DNA from: Desulfobacterales bacterium
GTDB taxonomy: Bacteria; Desulfobacterota; Desulfobacteria; Desulfobacterales; C00003060
Assembly: GCA_013375375.1 (NCBI GenBank)
Contig: JABXJX010000006.1
Span: 2,545 to 48,005 of the forward strand
Direction: 5' to 3'
Length of the DNA stretch: 45,461 nucleotides
The stretch's first letter is position 1. Each line of letters begins with the position of its first letter. Position numbers and translations under genes: made by a program. Shown here one piece after another: positions 1 through 7,691 of the stretch. The notes under the pieces were generated by a model. It did not search any database and was not told where the DNA came from. It saw only the letters and a program-made list of their open reading frames with translations.

Positions 1-800
1 ACCGTGACCGAACGGGTCATGGTCCTGGAATTTTTCTTCAATTGCCCCAGGCGCTCTTCCGACATACGTCCAAAATTTAAAATCCTGGGCCTCACCTCCA
101 GATGTCCTTTAATGTCGCCGATAATCTGAATGACAATCTCGGGTTTTTCCGGATAGTTGGTAGTTAGTTTCAACTCTCCCCTGTATATTGCCTCTTCCTT
201 GACCTTGTTTCTTGTCTTGATCTGATATGTGCGCCCTTTTTCAGTCTCCTGCAGCTTTACCTCCACCTTGTCCAGGATGGAAACCGCGGCAAGCTTGGCG
301 ATCAGTGGCTCTTTCTTTTCCCCCCGCAGGCAAACGACACTTCTGATCTCCTCGTCGGCAATACCTCTGAGGTGAATATAGCGAGGGGCTAAATGGATTG
401 GCACCCAAACTTTACCTTTCAGGCCGATGGTTATCTGAGGATGCCCTGGGGCATTGCTGAACACATGTGCTGTTTTGTGGATTTTGCCCTGGTATCCTTT
501 GGTCCGTACTTCCAGTGAAATCTTTCCCTCGCCTCCAGGCGGGATGGTCCGGTCAAACCGGGCCACACTGCAACCTCAACCGGGCTTAACCTTCTTAATC
601 TCCAATGATGCGTTGCCGCGGTTAAAGACCCGAAAGTCGTGTTTTACAACCTCTCCCTGCGTTACTTGATGAAAGTCATGGGTCGGCGCCTCTATCTCAA
701 TGACAGGTACAGCCTCTTTTTCCCCTGCGGCCTGGGTCAATCCAACCCACACCATCAGGACCAGGCATTGGCAGAGTATTCCCTTGAGCCGTTTTTTCAT
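1..800 (-). CDS. DUF1573-domain exported protein, probable selenoprotein (partial)
   Basis: The frame opens at the ATG complementary to 798-800, preceded by a good ribosome site (caaaggaggagag), and runs off the window start after about 266 codons. Residues 1-25 look like a signal peptide. A first DUF1573 domain follows (about residues 30-130), and a second appears to begin near the window edge (VRPRILNFGRMSEE). At codon 75 (576-578) the frame has TGA inside KVKPG-TGA-GCSVARFD. DUF1573 proteins usually read CGC at this point, so the TGA replaces the first Cys of a Cys-x-Cys pair and would give Sec-Gly-Cys. I checked the frame codon by codon beyond the TGA: it stays open to the edge and keeps family-like sequence (TIPPGGEGKISLEV). 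Selenocysteine is an inference. The alternatives are a pseudogene or a base error. Function is unknown; a U-G-C pair in an exported protein suggests thiol redox work. Confidence 0.8.
544..566 (-). promoter_or_regulatory. Candidate bacterial SECIS hairpin for the UGA at 576-578
   Basis: In the mRNA sense a stem of 558-566 with 544-552 forms eight pairs (one G-U) with a single A-C mismatch, closing a UUUGA loop. The loop starts 18 nt after the UGA, inside the 16-37 nt spacing usually quoted for bacterial selenocysteine insertion elements. The loop G is the fourth base rather than one of the first two, so the match to the published model is imperfect. Read by eye; no folding was run. Confidence 0.5.
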
Positions 801-901
801 CTCTCCTCCTTTGTTAAACCGACCAGCTTACTTCCCTCAAGCAAAACACTGACGCCAGGCAGAACCCCAGCCCGGAAGGGCGGGTTAACTGATTATTTTA
901 C

Positions 902-932
902 AATAAAAAGGCTCGATTCATCAATCGAGCCT
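902..932 (-). terminator. Intrinsic terminator after tRNA-Asn
   Basis: A perfect 10-bp stem (909-918 with 923-932, loop 919-922) is followed on the minus strand by an uninterrupted T run. It sits just downstream of the tRNA-Asn gene and upstream of the DUF1573 gene. Confidence 0.85.
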
Positions 933-942
933 CTGTATTTTC

Positions 943-1018
943 TGGCTCCCCAGCACGGACTCGAACCGCGGACCCGATGGTTAACAGCCATCTGCTCTGC
1001 CAACTGAGCTACTGGGGA
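943..1018 (-). tRNA. tRNA-Asn (GUU)
   Basis: 76-nt cloverleaf on the minus strand. The acceptor arm TCCCCAG pairs with CTGGGGA, followed by discriminator G and an encoded CCA at 943-945. The anticodon loop reads CTGTTAA, giving anticodon GTT. The T arm contains GGTTCGAGTCC. Its terminator lies 10 bp downstream. Confidence 0.96.
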
Positions 1019-1169
1019 TCAGTCGTATTTTTATAATAATAACAAAAAATTCTTTTCAGTCAAGTCCAAAGGCGTTTTGAGGGTCAAGTGCCATTTTACC
1101 CTTGAAACTATTTGCCTTTCTATTATACAAGCACCTCAAATTTGCAGTTCAGATCGATGATGGGGTATT

Positions 1170-2534
1170 ATGAAGGTACTTGTTTACGGATCAGGCGGCA
1201 GAGACCATTGCCTTGCCGACAAATATGGAGACAGCCAGCATGTTGACAAGGTCTATTTTGCACCGGGGAATCCAGGGGTATTGCAGACGCCAAAGGGCCG
1301 TGAGGGCAGAAGGCTCATAGAACTCGTCCGTTTGAAGGACTTTGGCGAAGCTGCGGATTTTTGCGTGGAGCATGGCGTCGATCTTGTTGATGTGGGGTCT
1401 GAAAATCCTTTGGGAGAGGGACTTATTGATGTACTGAACAACAGGGGGATACGAACCGTCGGGCCCAGGAAGGAATATGTAAAAATTGAAAGCGACCGGG
1501 CGTTTACCGATGATCTTTTGCAAAGAGTAGGGGTTCCCAAGCCGGAGCATCATGTCTTTGACGACCCTGAAAAGGCGAAGAAATATGTCCGCGATATCGG
1601 CTACCAGGTGGTGGTCAAGGCAAACGGGCTTGCCGCCGGAAAGGGGGCCATCGTCTGCGACGATGTTCCGGACGCCATGGCTGCCATTGACAAGGTCATG
1701 ATCGAAAAGATCTTCGGGGCATCAGGCGACAGGGTGGTTATTGAGGAAAGAAAATACGGAACAGAACTCTCCTTTTTTGCTTACCTTGATGGTGAACACG
1801 TGCTACCCCTCAAGATGTTTGCCCAGGACTATAAGCCGGCATTTGATCCGGATGACAAAGAATCGATCGAGCAGTTTGGCGGGAATCTGAACACAGGCGG
1901 TACGGGATGTTATTGTCCCCACAAGCTCGTCAGCCCATGGTTGATTAACAGGATCATAAAAGAGATCGTCAATCCAACAGTAAATGAGATTTACAATCAT
2001 TTAGGCTGGCAATACAAAGGGGTCCTTTACTTCGGCCTGAATCTGGACCCTTATGACAACCTTGATGTCTTTGAAATCAATGTAAGACACGGAGACCCCG
2101 AATGGGAGGTGTTGGCCCGGAAATTGAGTGCGGACCTCTTTGAAATCGGCACGGCAATATGGGAAGGATCTTTGGACCGGATAAAGCAGGTGTGGAATAA
2201 CCAGCACTACGTGGATGTCATTGCCATGGAAGGCCGCTCAAAGGCCTCCAAAGGGTGGAACAAAGGTTATCCCGGCCGTTACGGAAAAGGCCATAAGATT
2301 ATCGGCCTGGACAAGATAGAAAAGGGGATTGCCGTCTATTTCGCAGGTGTTGACGATAATTCAGAAAAGGGTCTGGTTACTTACGGGGGCAGGGTTCTGC
2401 ACGTGGTGGCCGGAGACCCGACTCTGGAGGGAGCCAGGGAGAAGGCTTATAGAAATATAGAAAAGCTCACCTTCCTGGATCACAACAACAACGGCGCAAA
2501 TTGTATGAGGTATCGCCGTGCTATAGGACTATGA
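1170..2534 (+). CDS. purD: Phosphoribosylamine-glycine ligase, divergent
   Basis: Cytosolic ATP-grasp enzyme that joins glycine to phosphoribosylamine in purine synthesis; 454 aa, slightly longer than the usual 420-430. The N-terminal nucleotide-binding loop GSGGRDH, the ATP-grasp segment VKANGLAAGKGAIV and the metal-binding strand FEINVRHGDPEWEV are all present. Several normally fixed positions differ from the common form: GGREHA is GGRDHC, NTGGMGAYSP is NTGGTGCYCP, and the GDPETQ segment is GDPEWE. The gene belongs to an unusual branch, but its position directly in front of purE (16 bp to the chosen purE start) supports the purine assignment. Some substrate change cannot be excluded. Confidence 0.88.
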   Translation: MKVLVYGSGGRDHCLADKYGDSQHVDKVYFAPGNPGVLQTPKGREGRRLIELVRLKDFGEAADFCVEHGVDLVDVGSENPLGEGLIDVLNNRGIRTVGPRKEYVKIESDRAFTDDLLQRVGVPKPEHHVFDDPEKAKKYVRDIGYQVVVKANGLAAGKGAIVCDDVPDAMAAIDKVMIEKIFGASGDRVVIEERKYGTELSFFAYLDGEHVLPLKMFAQDYKPAFDPDDKESIEQFGGNLNTGGTGCYCPHKLVSPWLINRIIKEIVNPTVNEIYNHLGWQYKGVLYFGLNLDPYDNLDVFEINVRHGDPEWEVLARKLSADLFEIGTAIWEGSLDRIKQVWNNQHYVDVIAMEGRSKASKGWNKGYPGRYGKGHKIIGLDKIEKGIAVYFAGVDDNSEKGLVTYGGRVLHVVAGDPTLEGAREKAYRNIEKLTFLDHNNNGANCMRYRRAIGL

Positions 2535-2550
2535 GGAGATGGAGTCGAGC

Positions 2551-3072
2551 ATGAAAAAAGCAGAGGGTCAAAACAAGTCTCCGGTTGTGGGTATTGTGAT
2601 GGGCAGCGATTCAGACTGGGGGGTAATGGAAAAGGCCGTTTCGGTCTTAAACCAGCTCAACATACCCTTTGATGTAACAGTTTCTTCCGCCCACCGCAGC
2701 CCGGACAGGACGGCCGATTATGCCCGTTCGGCCCGGGCCAAGGGACTCAGGGTAATTATTGCAGGGGCGGGTGCCGCGGCACACCTGGCGGGATCCATTG
2801 CGGCACTGACCACGCTGCCCGTGATCGGCGTTCCAATCGATTCCTCCTCCATAAAAGGCCTGGACGCACTGCTGGCCACGGTACAGATGCCCTCCGGCGT
2901 GCCGGTAGCCACCATGGCCATAGGGGCTGCCGGGGCAAAGAATGCCGCCATATTGGCCGCGCAGATCCTGGCAACCAGCGATCCTGCGATCGAGGGCAGG
3001 TTAGAGCAATTCAAAAAGGAGATGGCCGACCAAGTGGCACAAAAGGCCGAAACCTTACACAAGAATGTGTGA
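2551..3072 (+). CDS. purE: N5-carboxyaminoimidazole ribonucleotide mutase
   Basis: Class I PurE, 173 aa from this start. It moves the carboxyl group of N5-CAIR to give CAIR in purine synthesis. The substrate loops GSDSDW (18-23) and SAHRSP (46-51) and the glycine/alanine-rich core [15 protein letters not shown] are all visible. I prefer the ATG at 2551 because GGAG lies 6 nt in front of it; the in-frame ATG at 2539 would sit directly on its Shine-Dalgarno sequence. Second gene of a purD-purE-tsaC run. A PurK partner is not in the window. Confidence 0.93.
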   Translation: MKKAEGQNKSPVVGIVMGSDSDWGVMEKAVSVLNQLNIPFDVTVSSAHRSPDRTADYARSARAKGLRVIIAGAGAAAHLAGSIAALTTLPVIGVPIDSSSIKGLDALLATVQMPSGVPVATMAIGAAGAKNAAILAAQILATSDPAIEGRLEQFKKEMADQVAQKAETLHKNV

Positions 3073-3097
3073 GAACGGACGCCTTCACCTGTCTGAG

Positions 3098-3739
3098 ATG
3101 GACTGCAAAATCCTTTCCGTAGATCAGGAATCTCCTGATCAGGACACAATGAGCAAGGCCGCCGACTTGATCAAAGAGGGCGGCCTTGTAGTCTTTCCCA
3201 CCACCAGCTTTTACGGTCTTGGGGCAGAGGCGTTTAATGCCGAAGCCGTAGATAAGGTCTTTCGAGTCAAGAAGCGTGATTCCAACAAACCCGTTCTTAT
3301 CCTTATTGCCGGCATAGCCGAGCTTGCCCCCTTGGTCCGAGAGATTCCAAAGACATCAACGCGACTAATGGAAGCATTTTGGCCGGGCAGCCTGACACTG
3401 GTCTTTCAGGCTTCAGGCCTCCTCCCTTCCAACCTTACCGGCTATACTGGGAAAATAGGCATACGCCTTGCGGGCCATCCTGTAGCCTGTAGCCTGGTAA
3501 GAGCTGTTGGAAGTCCCATTACAGGGACGAGCGCCAATCTTTCCGGACAGGGGGGTTGTACTGCGGTGGACCATCTGGACTACCATATAAAGGACCAGGT
3601 CGATCTGGTGTTGGATGCAGGAACGCTTGTGGGTGTAAAAGGATCTACAGTAGTGGATGTGACCGTTGACCCGCCGAAGATCCTCCGCGAGGGCGTGATC
3701 GGCGCTGAAAGGATCAGGGGGCTGCTCAAAGGATACTAA
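3098..3739 (+). CDS. tsaC: Threonylcarbamoyl-AMP synthase family protein (YrdC/Sua5)
   Basis: Makes threonylcarbamoyl-AMP from threonine, bicarbonate and ATP, the first step of t6A tRNA modification at position 37. The YrdC fold signature is clear: [15 protein letters not shown], a [13 protein letters not shown] stretch (family KxRxxxKPL), then [28 protein letters not shown] and STVVDVT. About 213 aa, so it lacks the extra C-terminal domain of long Sua5 proteins. Start uncertain: ATG 3098 fits the family N terminus; ATG 3065 would overlap purE by 8 bp and has no obvious ribosome site. Confidence 0.9.
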   Translation: MDCKILSVDQESPDQDTMSKAADLIKEGGLVVFPTTSFYGLGAEAFNAEAVDKVFRVKKRDSNKPVLILIAGIAELAPLVREIPKTSTRLMEAFWPGSLTLVFQASGLLPSNLTGYTGKIGIRLAGHPVACSLVRAVGSPITGTSANLSGQGGCTAVDHLDYHIKDQVDLVLDAGTLVGVKGSTVVDVTVDPPKILREGVIGAERIRGLLKGY

Positions 3740-3742
3740 AAG

Positions 3743-3787
3743 ATACATTAACTACCCGACATCATGAGCCCAAGCCAATGTCAGGTA
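3743..3787 (+). repeat. Short copy of a dispersed palindromic repeat
   Basis: Begins with a 21-bp sequence identical, in inverted orientation, to 38361-38381. Within it TACCCGACAT (3753-3762) pairs with ATGTCAGGTA (3778-3787) across a 15-nt loop. The inner bases (GCCCAAGCCAATGTC) match the right end of the large fold-back at 28251-28486. It may also act as a weak stop for tsaC. Confidence 0.75.
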
Positions 3788-3832
3788 CAAAAGTTTCTCC
3801 TTAGTAAGTGTACTTGTGAGCAGCTCATACAG

Positions 3833-4873
3833 CTATATGATATAAGGATGATATTTCTCGCGGCTGCTCCCCTGTACCGTAACGACACCCGACCCCCCCG
3901 AGCCCTTAACAGACACCCGGGCGGGCCGGCCATGTTTAGCCTTGCTATAGGCGGCACAGAGTGTAGCCACCTCATGTACGATCTCATCCGGAGCGCCGAA
4001 AGGGATCAAAACAGTCGGCCCCGGTATATCCATCATGTGCAGCTGAATGTCTTTATGGGGATCTATAAGGCTTGAGATTTGTCTGTTCTCTTCCCTGGTG
4101 CGACCCACAACAACCTTGTGGTTGTCATTGAGGCGAAAATGCCTGCCGTACTTTAGAAGTTCAAAGTCTCGTTCCTTAGTGTCATCCTGGTGTTCAAAGA
4201 GATCCTTTAGCCGCCTGGAGAAGCCGGAGTCCGTCAGGAGGCACCCCCCGCCCGGCGATGGGTAATCGCTGATACCAAAGGTCTCGGCCAGCTGCATTTG
4301 TTGTTTTCGGGAGCGGCCGGAGATGTCTAAGAGGCCCTCGCGATCCACCAGGCCGCGTTCCTCGGGAATCGTGGGCGGGAGAAGTTTAGCACTCAAAGGA
4401 CGAAGGATGTAACCGGCAAAACCAGACCTTTTTTCAACATAACGGAGCGACGATTTGGTCTGGGACATGGGGCGCTGGCCGAGCACCTCGCCGGTAAAAA
4501 GAAAATCAAACCCTTCTGTTGTCATTATTGAACCGGCTATTTCAAGCATAAGGGCGTGACAATCGAGGCACGGGTTCATGTTCGCGCCGTAGCCGCAGTT
4601 TGGATTCTTCAGCATCTGAACATAGGTCCTGGTTATATTCTCTACCCTTAAAGGGATCCCTGTCATGCGGGCCGCACGGATAGCCCTGTCCGGGCCGAAA
4701 AATGGGGTTTCGAAATTAACCCAGACGACCTCGATCCCTTGCTCCTTGAGGACCAATGCGGAAAGGATGCTGTCGAGCCCTCCGGAGACAAGGCCGAGGG
4801 CTCGAACCACAGCCGGCCCTGTTTCCCGGGCTGCTGCGTTAAATGAGTTTTTTTTGTTGGGGGAAGAAACCAT
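3833..4873 (-). CDS. PP-loop tRNA thiouridylase-like protein with NFACT-R-like C terminus
   Basis: 346 aa. N-terminal half: a PP-loop ATP pyrophosphatase with SGGLDS at 30-35, a thiouridylase-type Cys motif NPCLDC at 100-105, GQRPMSQ at 132-138 and GGGCLL around Cys211, as in ThiI/MnmA relatives. C-terminal region (about 245-340): VVVGRTREEN, DIQLHMMDIPGPTVLI and AAYSKAK resemble the NFACT-R (DUF814) domain of RqcH/Tae2-type RNA-binding proteins. The likely role is sulfur transfer to a tRNA base, with the tail binding RNA; the target nucleotide is unknown. The ATG used overlaps the nth start on the other strand (CATG at 4871-4874) and has only a weak ribosome site. An internal GTG near codon 22 is an alternative that keeps the PP loop. 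Confidence 0.78.
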   Translation of the reverse strand: MVSSPNKKNSFNAAARETGPAVVRALGLVSGGLDSILSALVLKEQGIEVVWVNFETPFFGPDRAIRAARMTGIPLRVENITRTYVQMLKNPNCGYGANMNPCLDCHALMLEIAGSIMTTEGFDFLFTGEVLGQRPMSQTKSSLRYVEKRSGFAGYILRPLSAKLLPPTIPEERGLVDREGLLDISGRSRKQQMQLAETFGISDYPSPGGGCLLTDSGFSRRLKDLFEHQDDTKERDFELLKYGRHFRLNDNHKVVVGRTREENRQISSLIDPHKDIQLHMMDIPGPTVLIPFGAPDEIVHEVATLCAAYSKAKHGRPARVSVKGSGGSGVVTVQGSSREKYHPYII

Positions 4874-5516
4874 GGCTCAAAAAATTCCACAAGAGCGTAT
4901 CAAGAAGATATTAAAAATACTAAGAAGAACGTACCCTAATGTCAAGACGGCCCTGCACCACAGAAACCCGCTGGAGCTTTTGATCTCCACGATTCTCTCG
5001 GCCCAATGCACGGATAAACGGGTCAACCAGGTGACTGAGACGCTTTTTAGCAAGCTGCGTACAGTAAGAGACTTTGCCGGGGTATCCTTGCCCGACCTGG
5101 AGGAGATGATACGTTCCACCGGCTTTTATCGGAACAAGGCAAAAAACATCAAGGCGTGCTGCCGGGATATTTTGAAAAAACACGGTGGGAAAGTTCCGGA
5201 CAATATGGAAGCTCTGGTTCGACTCCCCGGAATCGGGCGAAAAACGGCCAATGTGATACTTGGGAGCTCTTTTGGCATCCCCGGGATTGTGGTAGATACG
5301 CACGTAAAACGCCTGTCTCAGCGCATAGGCTTTACCACAGAAAAAGACCCGATTAAAATCGAATTTGACCTCATGGCTGCGATTCCAAAAAAGGATTGGA
5401 TCGACTTTTCGCACCAGATGATCCAACACGGGAGAGCCCTGTGCACGGCACGCAAGCCAAGGTGTCCTGAATGTCCCCTGCGCGATCTGTGTGATTACGG
5501 GTGTAATGCCGCTTGA
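4872..5516 (+). CDS. nth: Endonuclease III
   Basis: Base-excision repair glycosylase/AP lyase for oxidised pyrimidines, 214 aa. It has the helix-hairpin-helix LPGIGRKTANV with the catalytic Lys at 124, the catalytic Asp at 142 (VVDTHVKR), and a complete 4Fe-4S motif C191-x6-C198-x2-C201-x5-C207. The start at 4872 matches the family N terminus and follows GGGGGAAGAAACC. The frame stays open upstream only as an overlap with the opposite-strand PP-loop gene. The 3' end converges on tatD with 6 bp between stop codons. Confidence 0.95.
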   Translation: MAQKIPQERIKKILKILRRTYPNVKTALHHRNPLELLISTILSAQCTDKRVNQVTETLFSKLRTVRDFAGVSLPDLEEMIRSTGFYRNKAKNIKACCRDILKKHGGKVPDNMEALVRLPGIGRKTANVILGSSFGIPGIVVDTHVKRLSQRIGFTTEKDPIKIEFDLMAAIPKKDWIDFSHQMIQHGRALCTARKPRCPECPLRDLCDYGCNAA

Positions 5517-5521
5517 GCGGC
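5508..5521. terminator. Weak bidirectional hairpin between nth and tatD
   Basis: GCCGC-TTGA-GCGGC, a 5-bp palindrome containing the nth stop codon at the convergent nth/tatD junction. The following bases are only weakly T-rich on either strand, so real termination here is uncertain. Confidence 0.3.
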
Positions 5522-5522
5522 T

Positions 5523-6272
5523 TTAAGAAAGATCATTCAAGCCAAAACACTCTTTTGCGTTTCGGGTCGTTTGTGCGGCTATTTCCTCAGCGGCGACCCC
5601 CTTGACTCGCGCCACTTCCTGTAACGTGACCTGCACATGAATCGGCCTTGCAGACAATTCCTGATACTGAACCGGGGTATCGGTTTCAAGGAGTAGATTG
5701 GAAAGGGGAACCGCAGCAATTGCCTTGGCATGGTAAGGATTATACAGGAGTGCGGGCGTGGCGGACATGAAATAGCCGGCATCTGCTATAAGGGGGATCA
5801 AATCGAGTGATCCGCTGTACCAGTGAAAGATCGCCTTTTTTAACCCTGCTTTTTTCACCATGCGGTAGGCGGTCTCGTGGACGTACCGGCAGTGGATGAT
5901 GATTGGTTTGTCATGCTTATCGGCTATGGCAAGGAGTTCTTGAAAAATAGCCTTTTGTATATTTTTCTTTGTCTTGGCCTTGTAGTCCAGACCCACTTCT
6001 CCCAGAGCGACGCAGTGCTTCAGGTTCGCGTCAATATAGGCGAGGGTCTCGTCATTACGATCAGGGCTGAGGCGCCATGGGTGATATCCGATGGCAGGGA
6101 AGACAAAGCCCGGGTGTCGGGCCGCTATCTCTAAGATCTTCTGGTTGGAGGGGATGTCCTGACCCACTGCCACAATAGCCAGGAGGCCCCCTTCCTGTGC
6201 CTCTTTGACGGCTGTCTCCGGGTCAGGCAATTCATCCAGATGAGCGTGTGTGTCTATAACAGGAGGGAACAT
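5523..6272 (-). CDS. tatD: TatD-family metal-dependent hydrolase/DNase
   Basis: 249 aa, amidohydrolase (TIM-barrel) fold with all metal-ligand motifs: DTHAHLD at the N terminus, GYHPW, GEVGLDY, IIHCR, HWYSG and LLLETDTP. TatD proteins are Mg-dependent 3'-5' exonucleases implicated in DNA repair; the cellular substrate of this one is not evident. It lies 21 bp downstream of the diguanylate cyclase gene on the same strand and probably shares its transcript. No clear Shine-Dalgarno precedes the ATG. Confidence 0.9.
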   Translation of the reverse strand: MFPPVIDTHAHLDELPDPETAVKEAQEGGLLAIVAVGQDIPSNQKILEIAARHPGFVFPAIGYHPWRLSPDRNDETLAYIDANLKHCVALGEVGLDYKAKTKKNIQKAIFQELLAIADKHDKPIIIHCRYVHETAYRMVKKAGLKKAIFHWYSGSLDLIPLIADAGYFMSATPALLYNPYHAKAIAAVPLSNLLLETDTPVQYQELSARPIHVQVTLQEVARVKGVAAEEIAAQTTRNAKECFGLNDLS

Positions 6273-6293
6273 TTTACACTTATAGAATCGTTT

Positions 6294-7262
6294 TTATGCA
6301 AGAAGACTCTGATTCCCTCCCTGTCTTTTTGCCTGATACATCATCTGGTCGGCCCTTTTTACAAACGCTGATAAATCCTCACCCGGATAGTGTTCAACGA
6401 TCCCAACACTCAATGTAACATTAATACCGTCGTCAGATGGGTCATGTGAACTTGCTGCCGGAAAATATTCTCTTATTCTTTCGGCTACGTTCTTGGCCTC
6501 CTCTCCTTGGGTTTCGGGCAGGATAACCATAAACTCATCACCGCCATACCGGTACGCCGTATCACTCTTCCGCAGGCACTCTCGAATCACCTCGCCAAGC
6601 TTGATCAAAATCTGGTCTCCCTCGAGATGACCGTAAGTATCATTGTACTTTTTAAACCAATCCACATCCAGCAGCAAGAGCGACAACGAGCTCTTATAGC
6701 GCGAGGCTCGATCCATTTCTAATTGCAACTGTTTGTAAAAGTGCCTCATATTATAAAGCTTGGTCAGGTCATCCGTAATAGTCATCTTTCTGAGCTGCCT
6801 TTCCATCTGCCTCCGCTGGGCAATCAGGGCACGCTCTCTCAGGACCCGCTTTAGCCTAACAATCAACTCTTGAAAACGTATGGGTTTAAGTATAAACTCG
6901 CTTGCACCTTTTTCAATGGCCTCTTCATATTGGAACTCTTTTCCATAACCCGTAATCATAATCACGTCTGTGTCGTACTTTTTCTTTACGAGCTCTGTTA
7001 ATTCAAACCCGTCCAGGCCCGGCATTCTAATATCGGCTATAATGACATCCACATGGTTTTTCTCTAAGAATTCTAATGCATCGTCACCGCTTGCAGCGGC
7101 AGAGCAGGAATAGCCGACATACTGGATCGCCTCCTGGATGCTGTCCCTGATGTCCTCCTCGTCGTCCACGACCAGTATATATGGACTGTCCTGGCTGTTT
7201 TGGTCATCTGTACCAGTGTCGTTATTTATATCTGTTGCAACCAAAGTTCTAAAGCCCTCCAC
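6294..7262 (-). CDS. Response regulator with diguanylate cyclase output (REC-GGDEF)
   Basis: 322 aa. Residues about 28-140 form a receiver domain: acidic pair D33-D34, phospho-acceptor D77 (IIADIRMP) and K126 (LKP). A helical linker leads to a GGDEF domain (about 160-320) with an intact active site GGDEF at 240-244 and an inhibitory I-site RKSD at 231-234 exactly five residues upstream. It should make cyclic di-GMP when phosphorylated and be product-inhibited. No sensor kinase is adjacent. The start used is a GTG; a TTG a few codons in is also possible because GGAGG lies between them. Upstream are two tRNA-Ser genes in the same direction. Confidence 0.92.
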   Translation of the reverse strand: MEGFRTLVATDINNDTGTDDQNSQDSPYILVVDDEEDIRDSIQEAIQYVGYSCSAAASGDDALEFLEKNHVDVIIADIRMPGLDGFELTELVKKKYDTDVIMITGYGKEFQYEEAIEKGASEFILKPIRFQELIVRLKRVLRERALIAQRRQMERQLRKMTITDDLTKLYNMRHFYKQLQLEMDRASRYKSSLSLLLLDVDWFKKYNDTYGHLEGDQILIKLGEVIRECLRKSDTAYRYGGDEFMVILPETQGEEAKNVAERIREYFPAASSHDPSDDGINVTLSVGIVEHYPGEDLSAFVKRADQMMYQAKRQGGNQSLLA

Positions 7263-7370
7263 AGCCTCTGTATCTGCATGGTGAACGGTTACTGTAAATT
7301 CTGTCCAGCGATTGTTGGTGTCCCTGTTACAGGTTAGTGGTTATCGGTACTCCCTTCTTCGAAAGGAGTC

Positions 7371-7463
7371 TGGCGGAGAGAGAGGGATTCGAACCCTCGG
7401 TAGAAGTTTCCTCCTACACTCGCTTAGCAGGCGAGCGCCTTCAGCCAGCTCGGCCATCTCTCC
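7371..7463 (-). tRNA. tRNA-Ser (GCU)
   Basis: 93-nt gene with the long variable arm typical of serine tRNAs. Acceptor GGAGAGA pairs with TCTCTCC, followed by G and encoded CCA at 7371-7373. Anticodon loop CTGCTAA gives GCT. A 21-bp gap separates it from the second tRNA-Ser. Confidence 0.96.
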
Positions 7464-7484
7464 GGGATTCCGCGTCAAATTTTC

Positions 7485-7572
7485 TGGCGGAGGGAGTAGG
7501 ATTCGAACCCACGTCCCGTTTCCGGGAAACGGTTTTCAAGACCGCCGCCTTAAACCACTCGGCCATCCCTCC
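7485..7572 (-). tRNA. tRNA-Ser (UGA)
   Basis: 88-nt gene; acceptor GGAGGGA pairs with TCCCTCC, then G and encoded CCA at 7485-7487. Anticodon loop CTTGAAA gives TGA. Long variable arm with a CCCG/CGGG stem. In tandem with tRNA-Ser (GCU), probably one transcript. Confidence 0.96.
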
Positions 7573-7691
7573 GGGATTCCGCTGAAGCGGGATACGATCA
7601 ACCTTTAACATATAATACGGATTGTCGATCGTCCGTTTTGCCTTAATAAATTACATTATCAACCTTGCTAATCTCCGTCAAGGAGTACCTC

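Noticed and set aside
576-800. Taking the TGA at 576-578 as the true end of a 74-aa protein
   Set aside because: The product would stop in the middle of the DUF1573 domain, while family sequence continues in the same frame for at least 190 codons.
454-1007. Plus-strand open frames at 454-669 and 639-1007
   Set aside because: They run antisense to the DUF1573 gene, its upstream region and tRNA-Asn, with no ribosome site or domain.
7350-7369. Hairpin after tRNA-Ser (GCU) as terminator
   Set aside because: The 9-bp stem has a mismatch and is not followed by a T run on the minus strand.
7312-7608. Plus-strand open frames over the tRNA-Ser genes
   Set aside because: They are antisense readings of two tRNA genes.
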